A stretch of 54,393 bases of DNA from JBOGUF01 sp050696075 (GTDB lineage: Bacteria; Chloroflexota; Chloroflexia; Thermomicrobiales; UBA6265): positions 1 through 54,393 of the forward strand of contig JBOGUF010000071.1 of NCBI GenBank assembly GCA_050696075.1, written 5' to 3'. The notes below the pieces were generated by a model that saw nothing but the letters and a program-made list of their open reading frames with translations, did no database searches and was not told where the DNA came from. A program made the position numbers and the translations under genes. This document shows, piece by piece, positions 32,058-41,964 of the stretch; the stretch's first letter is position 1; every line of letters begins with the position of its first letter.

Positions 32058-35000
32058 TTGCCGATGAGCGACGTGGTTCTTTCGCGGCGTCGGTTCCTCA
32101 AACGAGGAGCCGCGGCGGGCACCGCCTTCGGCGGACTGGTCGGCTTGGGCACCGACCTCAGTCCGGCGACAGCGCGTGTCCAGACCCTACGCATCAAGGA
32201 GGCGAAGGCTTACCCCAGCGTCTGCCCCTACTGCGCCGTCGGCTGCGACATGATCATCCACACGGTCGACGGCCAAATCGTCAACATCGAGGGGGACGTC
32301 CGCAGCCCAATCAACTATGGCAACCTCTGCCCGAAGGGCGCGGCAACCTACCAACTCCACATCAATCCGAACCGCGTCACGCGGGTCCTCCACCGCGCCC
32401 CCGGCGCGACCGAATGGGAGGTGATGGACCTCAACGCGGCGATGGACCGCGTCGCCGAGCTGGTCAAGACAGCGCGCGACGAGACGTTTCAGGAACAGAC
32501 CGCCGACGGCAAGACGCTGATGAGCACCACGGCGATCTTCTCCCTCGGCGGCGCGACGATGGACAACGAGTGGAACCACGTCCAGCAAAAGCTGATGCGC
32601 GGCCTGGGGATCGTCGCCATCGAAAACCAGGCCCGGATATGACACAGCAGTAGCGTCCCCGGTCTGGGGACACGACTCGGACGCGGCGCCGCGACCACCT
32701 ACCCCGGCAACCTGCAGTATTCCGACGCCATCGTCATCGAAGGCTCCAACATGGCCGAGTGCCACCCGGTGGCCTTCCGCTGGGTGATGCAGGCCAAGCT
32801 GAAGGGCGCCAAGATCGTCCACGCCGACCCGCGCTTCACTCGCACCTCGGCGATGGCCGACATCCACGCCCCGGTCCGCGCCGGATCGGATATCGCCTTC
32901 CTCGGCGGGTTGATCAACTACGTGATCAACAGCGAGCGCTGGAACACGGAACCCTTCTTCCGGGAATACGTCACCCGCTACACCAACGCCCCGATGATCA
33001 TCAACGCCGAGTTCAAGGACACCGAGGACCTGGCCGGCGTCTTCTCCGGGCTGAAGGAGTACCAAGAAGGCGCGTGGGGCTACAACGGCTTCATCGGCCA
33101 GTACGACAGCGCCTCCTGGCAGTACGAGCGCGGCCCGGTCGGTGAGTCCGGCCGCGCGGCCTCGACCGCGCAATCGGGCGAACAGGAGGTCGAGTCGGGC
33201 CAGCCGGGCGCCGAGCAACAGGAGGTTCCGCAGGGACCGCCGTTCGATCCCCTGGTGCAATCACTCCTCCGGCCGCCGCCGACGATGGACGAGACGCTGG
33301 AGGACCCGCGCTCCGTTTTCCAGATCGTGAAGCGGCACTTCAGCCGCTACACGCCGGAGATGGTGGCCGAGGTCACCGGCTGCCCGCAAGAGCGCTTCGT
33401 CGAGGTCGCTGAAACGCTGCTGCAAAACTCCGGCCCGGACAAGACGAGCGCCTTCGTCTACGCCGTCGGCTGGACACAGCACACCTACGGCCCGCAGATG
33501 ATCTCCTGCGCCGCGCTGTTGCAACTGCTGCTGGGCAACATGGGGCGGCCGGGCGGCGGGGTGATGGCCCTGCGCGGTCACGCCACGATCCAGGGCAGCA
33601 CCGACGTACCGACCCTCTACCACTCGATCCACGGCTACATGTCGGCGCCGACGATTCTCAAAGAGCACGAGACGCTGACCGACTACCTGCGGGTCGAGAC
33701 GCTGCCGACCAGCTACTGGGCCAACCAACCGAAGTTCATGGTCAGCTACCTCAAGTCGATGTGGGGCGATGCGGCGACTGCCGAGAACGACTTCGGCTTC
33801 GGCTGGCACCCGCGCATCACCGGCGACCACTCGCACATGCCGATGGTGCTGGCGATGATGGACGGCAAGGTCCGGGGCATGTTCTCCCTCGGCCAGAACC
33901 CGGCGGTCGGCGGCCAAAACGCCCGCTTCCAGCGGAAGGCGCTGGCCAAGCTCGAGTGGCTCGTGATCAAGGACAACTTCCTGACCGAGACGGCGACCTT
34001 CTGGAAGAACTCGCCCGAGGTCGAGCGCGGGGAACTGGACCCGGCCGAGATCCAGACCGAGATCTTCTTCTTCCCGTCGGCCCAGGTCGGCGAGATGGAC
34101 GGGTCCTTTACCAATACCCAACGCCTGATCAAGTGGCACAACAAGGCGGCCGACCCACCGGGCGACTGCCGCTCCGACATCTGGTGGACCTATTACCTCG
34201 GCACGCGGCTGAAGGCGCTCTACGAAGGGAGCCAGGAACCGCGCGACCAGGGGTTCCTCAATCTGACCTGGGACTACGAGCCCGATCCGGAAGAGGTCGA
34301 GCCCTGGGCGATCAAGGACGAGCCGAGCGTCCACAAGATCCTCAAGGAGATCAACGGCTACCAGACTGAAACGGGCGAGCACCTGACGAGCTTCGCGCAA
34401 CTGCGAGACGACGGCACGACCACCGCCGCCTCGTGGATCTACACCGGCGTCTTCCCGGCGCCGGACAACAACCGCGCCAACAGCCGGCAGCCGGACCCGC
34501 CGGACCAGATCAGCGCCCATCTCAACTGGGGGTTCTCCTGGCCGGCCAACCGGCGCGTGATGTACAACCGCGCCTCGGCCCGGCCGGACGACGGGCAGCC
34601 CTGGAGTGAGGCCAAGAAGTGGATCTGGTGGGACGCCGCCAAGGTCAACCCGGCCACCGGCAATCCGGGCATGTGGACCGGCTACGACGTGCCGGACTTC
34701 ACCATCGACAAATCGCCCGACGCCCCGGCCGACCCGGACGGCACCGGCCTGGCGGCGCACTCCGGCTCCGAACCGTTCATCATGAAGGCGGACGGCCGCG
34801 GCTGGCTCTTCACCCCCGCCGGGTTGGTCGATGGGCCGCTGCCGACCCACTACGAACCGTACGAGACGCCGGTCACGAATCCCCTCTACCAGCAACAGCA
34901 CAGTCCGGTGCTGAAGCGCTGGGACCGTGACGAGAACATCGCCGCCGCGGTCGGCGACCCGGCCTTCCCCTACGTCCTCACCACCTACCGCCTGACGGAG

Positions 35001-35354
35001 CACCACCTGTCGGGCGTGATGAGCCGCTGGCTACCGTGGCTGGCGGAGCTGCAACCCGAACTCTTCGTTGAGCTTAGCCCCGAGCTGGCGGGAGAAAAGG
35101 GGATCGACAACCTCGACCTCGTCAAAGTGGTCACGCCGCGCGGCGAGATCGAGGCCAAGGCGCTGGTGACGAGACGCATGCAGCCGATGGTGGTGGCCGG
35201 CCAAACGCTCCACCATGTCGGCCTGCCCTGGCACTGGGGCTACGAAGGCGTGGTGACCGGCTCGGTGACGAACGACCTCTCGCTCCTCGTCGGCGACCCC
35301 AACGTCGCCATCCACGAGGGCAAGGCGTTCGTCTGCAATGTCGAAAGGGGCTAG
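32058..35354 (+). CDS. fdnG: Selenocysteine-containing formate dehydrogenase, catalytic subunit
   Basis: 1098 aa when the in-frame TGA at 32640-32642 is read as selenocysteine (residue 195); E. coli FdnG has Sec196. A Tat signal (SRRRFLKRG) is followed by the 4Fe-4S ligands Cys54, Cys57, Cys61 and Cys89 (CPYCAVGCDM; LCPKG). The TGA sits in the motif IENQARI-Sec-HSSSVPGLGTRLGRGA, and both parts remain open and conserved: molybdopterin domains such as IVIEGSNMAECHPVAFRWV, VHADPRFTRTSA, FSLGQNPAVGG and HHVGLPWHWG. Ordinary gene calling would split it at 32642 and 32751. It oxidises formate in the periplasm with a Mo- or W-bis-MGD cofactor. ATG after AGGAGG. Confidence 0.93.
32640..32680 (+). promoter_or_regulatory. 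SECIS element for Sec195
   Basis: Twelve bases after the UGA codon a stem GTCCCC (32655-32660) and GGGGAC (32666-32671) encloses the loop GGTCT. E. coli fdhF/fdnG SECIS hairpins carry GGUCU at the same place and distance, where SelB binds. An outer AGT/ACT pair extends the stem. Confidence 0.85.
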
Positions 35355-35357
35355 GTG

Positions 35358-36182
35358 ATGGCCGAGCCGATGGGGTTCTACACCGACACCAGCGTCTGTA
35401 TCGGCTGCAAGGCCTGCGAGGTCGCCTGCAAGGAGTGGAACCAGCTCCCCGCCGCGAACGGTGGCGCTACCACCCTCTCGGGCGACAGCTACGACAACAC
35501 CCGTCACCTCAGCGGCGAGAACTGGCGGCACGTCAAGTTCATCGAGCAGTTCGAGGTCGACCGCTCCGCCGGCCGCTGGCTGATGATGAGCGACGTCTGC
35601 AAGCACTGCGTTCGGGCCCCCTGCCTTGAAGTCTGCCCGACCGGGGCGATCATCCGCACCGAGTTCGACACGGTGGTCATTCAGTCGAACGTCTGCAACG
35701 GCTGCCGGGCCTGCATCGCCGCCTGTCCCTTCGGGGTGATCGAGGTCAATTCGGTCAACAACACGGCGATGAAGTGCACCCTCTGTTACGACCGCATGCA
35801 AAATGGCCTCACCCCGGCCTGCGCCCAGGCCTGCCCGACCGCCTCGATCCAGTTCGGCCCGATCCGGGTGTTGCGCGAGCGGGCAGTCGATCGACTGGAG
35901 CAGCTCCATAGCCAGGGCGAGACGGACGCGCAGCTCTACGGCGCTGACGACTCGATCCTCGGCGGGCTCAACTCCTTCTACCTGCTGATGGACGAGCCGG
36001 AGGTCTACGGGCTGCCACGGTCGCCGGAGATGCCGACCCGCAACGTTGGGGCCGGCGTCGGTCTCTCGGCAGCAGGCGCCGCGGCCGTGGGCATCATGGG
36101 CGCGGTCAGCCTGCGCAAACGGCGGATGGACCAGTTCGCGGCGGAGGCGCGGGCGACGAAGGAGGGGGCCGGTGATGACTAG
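35358..36182 (+). CDS. fdnH: Formate dehydrogenase iron-sulfur (beta) subunit
   Basis: 274 aa. Four ferredoxin-type Cys clusters: CIGCKACEVACKEW, CKHCVRAPCLEVCP, CNGCRACIAACPFG and CTLCYDRMQNGLTPACAQACP, as in FdnH/HybA-type electron-transfer subunits. The C-terminal hydrophobic stretch (GVGLSAAGAAAVGIMGAV) is the single membrane anchor. GTG 35355 or ATG 35358 directly after the fdnG stop. Conveys electrons from FdnG to the membrane subunit. Confidence 0.92.
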   Translation: MAEPMGFYTDTSVCIGCKACEVACKEWNQLPAANGGATTLSGDSYDNTRHLSGENWRHVKFIEQFEVDRSAGRWLMMSDVCKHCVRAPCLEVCPTGAIIRTEFDTVVIQSNVCNGCRACIAACPFGVIEVNSVNNTAMKCTLCYDRMQNGLTPACAQACPTASIQFGPIRVLRERAVDRLEQLHSQGETDAQLYGADDSILGGLNSFYLLMDEPEVYGLPRSPEMPTRNVGAGVGLSAAGAAAVGIMGAVSLRKRRMDQFAAEARATKEGAGDD

Positions 36183-37095
36183 CCTGCTGCCGGTGATGGA
36201 CTTCCCATCCGACACCTTCTTCACCGTCGCGCCGGAATGGGAGTGGCTCGTCGTCTTCTACTTCTTCGTCGGCGGGCTGGCCGGCGGCGCGTCCTTCCTG
36301 GCGGCGATGATGGATCTGCTAGGCACGACAGAAGATCGACCGGTGGCGAGGGTGGGACACCTGCTGGCGGCGCCGCTGATGGCCGTCGGCGGCGTGCTGT
36401 TGCTGATCGACCTGAACCGGCCGGAGCGGTTCTGGCACATGTTCATCCAGTCGGAGACCGGCTGGCCGATGTTCAAGTCTTGGTCGCCGATCTCCTTCGG
36501 CGCCTGGTTCGTCGGCATCTACAGCATCGTCGCTGGTATCGTCTTCATCGGCGTGCTGGCGGAAATCGGCATCCTGCCGCGCCGGCTCGACATTCTCCAT
36601 CTTGGCAGTAGCTTCGGCGAATTCCTGACACTGATGTCTGGGCTCTTCGGCGTCCTTGTCGCCGGGTACACCGGCGTCCTGCTGGCGACGACGAACCGGC
36701 CTCTCTGGTCCGACACGGTTTGGATCGGTCTCCTCTTCCTCCTCTCCGGCGTCTCGGCGGCGGCTGGCGCGATGATCCTGCTCACCTGGCGGCGCTCCGA
36801 CAAGCGTTCGATCCACTGGTTGAGCCGGATGGACGCCTGGAGCTCGATCTTCGAGTTGGCCGTGATCGGCCTGATCGGCTTCACGATCGGCTCGGTCGTT
36901 TGGGAGGTCTTCAACAACGGCTGGGGGATCGCTTTGGTGCTCGGCGTGATCCTGGCCGGCATCCTCGTCCCGCTCTTTCTCCACTGGCGGCCGCGCTCGC
37001 TCGGCGCGCTCAGCCTCCCGAGCGCGGCGGCACTGGTCATCGTCGGCTCCTTCATCCTGCGCGCGGTCGTCGTGATGGCGTCGGAGGGGGCGTGA
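36175..37095 (+). CDS. NrfD/PsrC-type membrane subunit
   Basis: 306 aa, eight or nine hydrophobic helices. Features FFVGGLAGGASFLAAMMD and LLIDLNRPERFWHMF identify the NrfD/PsrC (polysulfide reductase) family, which exchanges electrons with the quinone pool without heme. Cytochrome-b subunits (FdnI) are the more familiar partner in E. coli. ATG 36175 overlaps the beta-subunit gene by eight bases behind GGAGGGGGCC. Confidence 0.9.
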   Translation: MTSLLPVMDFPSDTFFTVAPEWEWLVVFYFFVGGLAGGASFLAAMMDLLGTTEDRPVARVGHLLAAPLMAVGGVLLLIDLNRPERFWHMFIQSETGWPMFKSWSPISFGAWFVGIYSIVAGIVFIGVLAEIGILPRRLDILHLGSSFGEFLTLMSGLFGVLVAGYTGVLLATTNRPLWSDTVWIGLLFLLSGVSAAAGAMILLTWRRSDKRSIHWLSRMDAWSSIFELAVIGLIGFTIGSVVWEVFNNGWGIALVLGVILAGILVPLFLHWRPRSLGALSLPSAAALVIVGSFILRAVVVMASEGA

Positions 37096-37096
37096 G

Positions 37097-37318
37097 GTGA
37101 GCGCGATCAGGCGACGCCGAACCGAGCTCTGGTTGATCATCGTCCTGATCGCGGCGGCGCTGACCCTCTCCGCGTGCGGCCCCGAGGCGATGCGCGCCCG
37201 TGGCGGCGGCCTCGGCGCCGATGTCGACAACCGCAACGACACCACCGAGCTCCACGGCGAAAAGGATCCGCAAGAGAGCATCTACCACGACACGCCGCGG
37301 GAGTCGCCTGGCGAGTGA
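37097..37318 (+). CDS. Small lipoprotein in the formate dehydrogenase operon
   Basis: 73 aa. GTG start one base after the NrfD stop. A basic N-terminus, a hydrophobic helix and the lipobox LSAC (Cys27) predict a membrane-anchored lipoprotein with a short acidic tail (DVDNRNDTTELHGEKD). Function unknown; the operon position suggests assembly or support of the exported enzyme. Confidence 0.65.
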   Translation: MSAIRRRRTELWLIIVLIAAALTLSACGPEAMRARGGGLGADVDNRNDTTELHGEKDPQESIYHDTPRESPGE

Positions 37319-37418
37319 TCGTCTGATGGGAATGGCAGAAATCCGCCGGACGGCCCGGCCCGTCCGAGACTGAGTTCGGGCGCGGCGCGATTCGAGCCGT
37401 TTCGGATATCGGACCCCG

Positions 37419-37438
37419 CCCGGGGATGAATCCCCGGG
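37419..37438. terminator. Hairpin CCCGGGGAT/ATCCCCGGG
   Basis: A perfect 9-bp stem around GA in the 156-base gap between the lipoprotein gene and fdhE. No T-run. It may end part of the transcription or be a dispersed palindrome. Confidence 0.45.
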
Positions 37439-37474
37439 GCCTGGGACAGCCAGATTCCCGAGGAGCAATCATCC

Positions 37475-38338
37475 GTGCCCATCCGCGTCTCCGGCGATGC
37501 CCGTCAGCAAATGGAAAAGCTGGCAGAGGCGCACCCGGAATGGTCCGCCTGGTTGAGCCTCTACCGTGCGACGTTGGACGCCGACGCCGATCCCGTATGG
37601 CAGCACGCGGCGGACGCGGCGAACGTGCTCGTGGCGGAGAATCGTGCCCGCGCTCTGCCGCTCCTTGCGGGCGCGACAATGACGCTGCCCGCGGGGTTAG
37701 CCTCCAGGTGGCTGCATGATCTCCACCCGGCGGCAACCGGCATCGACGCGGAGGCGGCGTTCACGGCATCAATCAACCAGGATCATGAGCATCTAGCGGC
37801 GCTCGCGGTCGCGGCGGTCATCGACGCCGAGACGATCGAGGTCATCGCACACCTCGCCGCCCAACCCCTGCTGCGCGCCTGCGGGCGCCGTCTTGCCGAC
37901 CAGATTCCGACCGGTTGGGACCACGGCGCCTGCCCGATCTGCGGCGCGTGGCCGACGCTGGCCGAGATGCGTGGATTGGAGCGGGCGCGGCGGCTGCGTT
38001 GTGGGCGGTGCGGTGCGGATTGGGGCTTGGTCGCCTTCCGCTGCCCCTACTGCGGCATGGCCGACCACCGGCAGCTCGGTTCGCTGGTTTCCGAGGAGAA
38101 CGCCGAAGCTCAGCGAGTCGAGACCTGCTTGGCCTGTCACGGCTATCTGAAGTCGATCGCGACGCTCCTGCCCTGGAGCGCCGAGGAGACGCCGCTGGCC
38201 GATCTGGCAACCGTCGATCTCGACCTCGCCGCCCGCGAGCATGGTTACGATCGCCCATCCGCGCCGGCGTTTGACTTGGGCATACTGGTAATGACAACGT
38301 CCATTGCCGCGAACGGCGCGGGACCACACGACCGATGA
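37475..38338 (+). CDS. fdhE: Formate dehydrogenase accessory protein FdhE
   Basis: 287 aa. Contains the paired zinc-ribbon cysteines: ACPICGAWP, LRCGRCGADWGLVAFRCPYCG and ETCLACHGYLKSI. FdhE binds Tat-exported formate dehydrogenases and is needed for their activity. GTG 37475 with GGAGCAATC upstream. Supports the call of an exported selenoenzyme in the same operon. Confidence 0.9.
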   Translation: MPIRVSGDARQQMEKLAEAHPEWSAWLSLYRATLDADADPVWQHAADAANVLVAENRARALPLLAGATMTLPAGLASRWLHDLHPAATGIDAEAAFTASINQDHEHLAALAVAAVIDAETIEVIAHLAAQPLLRACGRRLADQIPTGWDHGACPICGAWPTLAEMRGLERARRLRCGRCGADWGLVAFRCPYCGMADHRQLGSLVSEENAEAQRVETCLACHGYLKSIATLLPWSAEETPLADLATVDLDLAAREHGYDRPSAPAFDLGILVMTTSIAANGAGPHDR

Positions 38339-38733
38339 CCGCGCTCGACCGCCGGACTGATACGGCAGCCACCGCGCGGCCTCGGCCGGGGCCGATCTGT
38401 CGTCAGCTGCTGGCCGCGATGGAAGGGTCCGAGGGACGGCGCAAGCGGCGTAAGCGCAACACGACGCCGGACGCGATCGGCATGGAGATCAAGCGCGCCT
38501 TACTCGCACGCGCCACCGAGGACGACCCTGAGCCGGACGACTTCGAGGCGTGGCTGCTCGAACAGTGCCTTGCCGCCGGGCCGCTGGCCGGCGCGACGCG
38601 TGCCATGGCGATGGAGGTGCGCGACGAGTGGCGCACCGCCGTCGCGTCGACTGATTTCCGCGCCTGGCTGGCGGAAGGCGCGCCATCGGAGGACGTCAGA
38701 CCGGGGAGCGACCTGGGGTTGGATCCGCGGTGA
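38335..38733 (+). CDS. Unknown protein coupled to fdhE
   Basis: 132 aa; its ATGA start overlaps the fdhE stop. A basic patch (RRKRRKRN) is followed by IGMEIKRALLARATEDDPEPDDFEAWLLEQC and AMEVRDEWRTA. No recognised domain. The coupling suggests a role in maturation of the formate dehydrogenase. Confidence 0.6.
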   Translation: MTALDRRTDTAATARPRPGPICRQLLAAMEGSEGRRKRRKRNTTPDAIGMEIKRALLARATEDDPEPDDFEAWLLEQCLAAGPLAGATRAMAMEVRDEWRTAVASTDFRAWLAEGAPSEDVRPGSDLGLDPR

Positions 38734-38737
38734 GCGT

Positions 38738-38813
38738 CCCTCACCCCCCGGCCCCCTCTCCCTCAGCCTCGACGAAGGGAGAGGGGGCCGGCGCGTCAGC
38801 GCCGGGGGTGAGG
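38738..38813. repeat. GC-rich inverted repeat element
   Basis: CCCTCACCCCCCGGCCCCCT at the left is complementary to a right arm ending GGGGGTGAGG, with AGGGAGAGGGGGCC between. Such palindromes occur widely in GC-rich genomes as REP-like elements. It overlaps the tail of the MFS pseudogene. Confidence 0.6.
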
Positions 38814-38829
38814 ATGTCTCCACGCGGGC

Positions 38830-39905
38830 GGAGTGAGAACGACCGCCAGGCTGGTGGCGCGATGATGACCGTGCCGGTCAGGCGAAAGAGGCCGGCGGCG
38901 ACCATGAGCGGGATCGGGCCGGTGAGGCCGACGAGCACCGAGGCAACGAGTGGGGCGACGAAGGCGCCCGCGCCCTGGGCCAGGTTGGTCCAGGCGAGCA
39001 TCGCCGGGCGCTCGGCGTCGTCCTCGACCAGTTCGCAGGAGCGAAGGGTCAAGCCGAGGACGTGGCCCGGCCACCCGGCGGCGGCGACGGTATCGACCAG
39101 CAGGCCGAGCCAGTAAAGGGGACCAGCGCCCAGAGGATCGGCGGGAAGGTGACGGCGATGCCGCCGAGGAAAAGGACTGCCCTCGCGCCGCGTTCGTCGC
39201 CGTATCGGCCCCAGCGTCGCTGAACGAGGAGGCCGATGAAGGCCGCGACCACGGCGGCGATGCCAAAGAAGGCGGTCGGCGCGCCCAGGTCGTTGATGAT
39301 GTACGGGACCATCACCGGCCCCACCAGCCCGGCGCCGAACCAGACGAGCACGACCCCGGCCAGGAACTGCCGCGCCGGCCGGCCGGCCACGGCCGCGAAG
39401 GCGTAGGCGACCGGCAGGGCGCGTTCCGCCGACAGGAGACGCGGCAAGACGACGAGGATGAGCATGACCACGGCCGCGGCGCCAACCAGCGTCCGCGCTC
39501 TGAAGGCGAGGCGAGCCCGGTCAGAAACGCCATCCAGAGCGGCAGCGCTAGCCCTTCGCAGGCGATCCAGGCCGGCGCGACGACGACGAGCAGACCGACC
39601 GCGCCGTCGCCGGTCGCGGCCAGGACCATCGCCAGGGCGAGCAGGACACAGCGGGCGACCGTCAGGACCAGCAGCATCGCGCGGTTGACGTTGCCGACCC
39701 GGGCCGCCAAGCGTGGCCCGAGGAAGCCGGCCCCGAACCCGAGCAGGCTGGCGCCGCTGGAATAGGCGCCGAGCGCGAAGGCGCCCGCGCCGCGGGAAAC
39801 CAAGAGTGGATTGATAAAGGCGTTGTTGATGGCGCCCATGTCGCTCGCGGCGGCGGCCTCGCGCTGCACGCGCCGGCGGACCTCCCCGGAATCCCGGTGC
39901 GGCAT
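38830..39905 (-). pseudogene. Frameshifted MFS transporter
   Basis: Helices typical of a 12-TM MFS protein occur in three different frames: SDMGAINNAFINPLLVSRGAG to FLTGLASPSERGRW (before 39490), then MVMLILVVLPRLLSAERALP to PPILWALVPFTG (to about 39115), then CELVEDDAERPAMLAWTNLA and GPIPLMVAAGLFRLTG. At least two frameshifts, near 39475 and 39100, break the gene. Reads as one transporter of about 360 residues when joined. Confidence 0.75.
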
Positions 39906-40098
39906 CTGGTTCTCCCCGATCCCCGAATCCCCGAAACGGTTTTCAGGCTGGCACACAGAGCGCGGAGCCCATGGCCCCGCGCGGTCGACGATGGTCTCGT
40001 TGCAATGCCCCGCGCCGTCACGGTCGCATTGGCAGGGCTGCCGTACTCTCCTCAGGGAACGACACGCGCCCGCACGCAGAGCTGACCGCGCGTGTCAC

Positions 40099-41961
40099 TT
40101 ACGGGGAGCGCCGTTGCTCCACACTGGATTCGCCCGCGAAGGATACCGTATGGGCGCGGTCGAATTCGACCAAATCCGCCAGGCCGATGCGGGTGAGGTG
40201 ATCGGCGGGGATCGCGCCGTCGGCATCCCAGCCGCGCACCCGGTAGTAGGCGTCGACCATCCGGTTGAGCCAGTCGTGGTTGAGCAAACCGTCGCCGTCG
40301 AGGACGCGGGGCGGCAGGGTGTCGTCGGCGCGAGTCCAGCCCTGCCGAATGTTGAATTGCTTCTTGATGGTAGTGATCCGCTCGCCGGCGCGGCGGAGAT
40401 CGTCGCCGGTCGTGGGTAGGCCGGTGACGTGGGCGTGCAACTCCGCCGCCTCGCCGTAGAGGTCGTCGAAGGCGTGGCGGAGGAACTTGCAGATGGTGAG
40501 CGAGTCGAGGACGGCGGCCTGGTCCTCGGCGGCAGCCGCCGCCTCGGCGCGGGCGGTCGCCGCCGCATCCGCGTCGAGCCGGTCGGAGAAGTCGACCTCG
40601 TAGGCCGAGGAGCGGTTGTGGCAGGCGCCGCGGGTGCCGACCGCCAGGCCCAACGCGAGCGTTTGGAGCTTGCGCGGGTCGTAGCCGGGCATCTCCAGCC
40701 CCTTGACGTGCATCGCCCAGGCATCGCTCCCTTGTCCGACGATCTCGGCGGCGCGACGCGAACCTTCGGCCAGCAGATCGCCGATACCTTCGCGGCGGCC
40801 GATGGCAGTGATCGTCCGCAGGAGTTCCGCGCCGTCGCCGAATCGGGGGATCTGATCCGTCGGGTAGCCCAGGTCGACGCCGCGCTCGGCGCACTCCATC
40901 GCCCAGGCGACGGTGGCGCCGGTGCTGATGGCGTCGATGCCAAGCTCGTCGCAGCGGGCGGCGGCGCGCAAGACCGTATTCGGGTCGCCGACGCCGCAGA
41001 GGGAGCCGAGGGCGAAGAGGGTTTCGTACTCCATCCGGGCGTGGGTCTCCGGGCCGCCGTCGCGGGTGCGGTAGTGGTGCTCGCAGCCGATGGTGCAGGC
41101 GGCGCAGGCGTTGCGGTCGGTGCGATGTTCGAGGAAGAGGGTTTCGCCGCTGATCGCCTCGGCCTCGTCGAAGCTGCCCGATTGGAAGTTGCGCGTCGGC
41201 AGCACACCCATCCGGTTGAAAAAGGCGAGGTTGGCGGCGGTGCCAAGTTCGCGGTACTTGGCGGTGCCCGGTCCCAGGCTCTTCTCGGCCAGGCGACGGG
41301 CGGCGACGGCCAACCCTTTCGGATCGCAAACGGCGGGGAGGCCGGCGCCGCGCACCGCGATCGCCTTGATCCGCTTGCTCCCCATCACCGCGCCGGCGCC
41401 GGTGCGCCCGGCCAGGCGGCCGTCGTTGCTGATCGCGGCGTATTTGACGCCCCGCTCCCCGGCGACGCCGATTGCCGCGACGCGAAAGCCACTTCCTAGC
41501 TCGGCGCGGACCGCGTCGGCGGTCTCGACCGGGTCCATGCCGAGCAGATGGTCGGCGGCTCGAATGGTCACCGCGTCGTCTTCGACGACGAGCAGGGACC
41601 ACGACGGGGCGTGGCCGGTGAGGACCAGGGCATCGAAGCCGGTCCGCTTTAGCGCGAGCGCGAGGTAGCTTGACGAGAGAGAGTCGCCGATGACGCCGGT
41701 CTGGGGCGACTTGGCGGCGACGGCGATCTTGCTGGCGGTCGTGATGCCGGTGCCGACGAAGGGGCTCGTGGCAAAGATGAGCGGATTCTCCGGCCCCAGC
41801 GGATCGGCGCCCGGCGGGCACCAGCGATCGAGCAGGTAGCTGGCGAGGCCGATGCCGCCGATCAGGCGCGCATAGACGAGGTCAGGAATCGAATGCGGCG
41901 TCGCCGTTCCGCTGGAAATGTCAATGTGGAGGAGCCGACCGTGGCTGCCGTAGATGGCCAT
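40099..41961 (-). CDS. Aldehyde:ferredoxin oxidoreductase family, tungstopterin enzyme
   Basis: 620 aa, the normal AOR length. N-terminal MAIYGSHGRLLHIDISSGTATPH and FATSPFVGTGITTASKIAVAAKSPQTG mark the first pterin domain; GAVMGSKRIKAIAVRG follows, then CAACTIGCEH with a distant Cys in TICKFLRH gives the 4Fe-4S ligands. AOR enzymes oxidise aldehydes to acids with ferredoxin, mostly with tungsten. Four bases separate it from the MoaD-like gene upstream. Confidence 0.9.
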   Translation of the reverse strand: MAIYGSHGRLLHIDISSGTATPHSIPDLVYARLIGGIGLASYLLDRWCPPGADPLGPENPLIFATSPFVGTGITTASKIAVAAKSPQTGVIGDSLSSSYLALALKRTGFDALVLTGHAPSWSLLVVEDDAVTIRAADHLLGMDPVETADAVRAELGSGFRVAAIGVAGERGVKYAAISNDGRLAGRTGAGAVMGSKRIKAIAVRGAGLPAVCDPKGLAVAARRLAEKSLGPGTAKYRELGTAANLAFFNRMGVLPTRNFQSGSFDEAEAISGETLFLEHRTDRNACAACTIGCEHHYRTRDGGPETHARMEYETLFALGSLCGVGDPNTVLRAAARCDELGIDAISTGATVAWAMECAERGVDLGYPTDQIPRFGDGAELLRTITAIGRREGIGDLLAEGSRRAAEIVGQGSDAWAMHVKGLEMPGYDPRKLQTLALGLAVGTRGACHNRSSAYEVDFSDRLDADAAATARAEAAAAAEDQAAVLDSLTICKFLRHAFDDLYGEAAELHAHVTGLPTTGDDLRRAGERITTIKKQFNIRQGWTRADDTLPPRVLDGDGLLNHDWLNRMVDAYYRVRGWDADGAIPADHLTRIGLADLVEFDRAHTVSFAGESSVEQRRSP

Positions 41962-41964
41962 CGC

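Noticed and set aside
32643..32750. Split of the formate dehydrogenase into a short truncated protein and a second gene at 32751
   Set aside because: The sequence between the stop and the next ATG codes conserved FDH residues in the same frame, and a SECIS-like hairpin follows the TGA, so read-through as selenocysteine is the better explanation.
33261..35006. 581-aa minus-strand ORF
   Set aside because: Antisense to the formate dehydrogenase catalytic subunit and without recognisable domains.
40052..41821. 589-aa minus-strand Arg/Pro-rich ORF
   Set aside because: An alternative frame of the aldehyde:ferredoxin oxidoreductase gene; composition is typical of a shadow frame.
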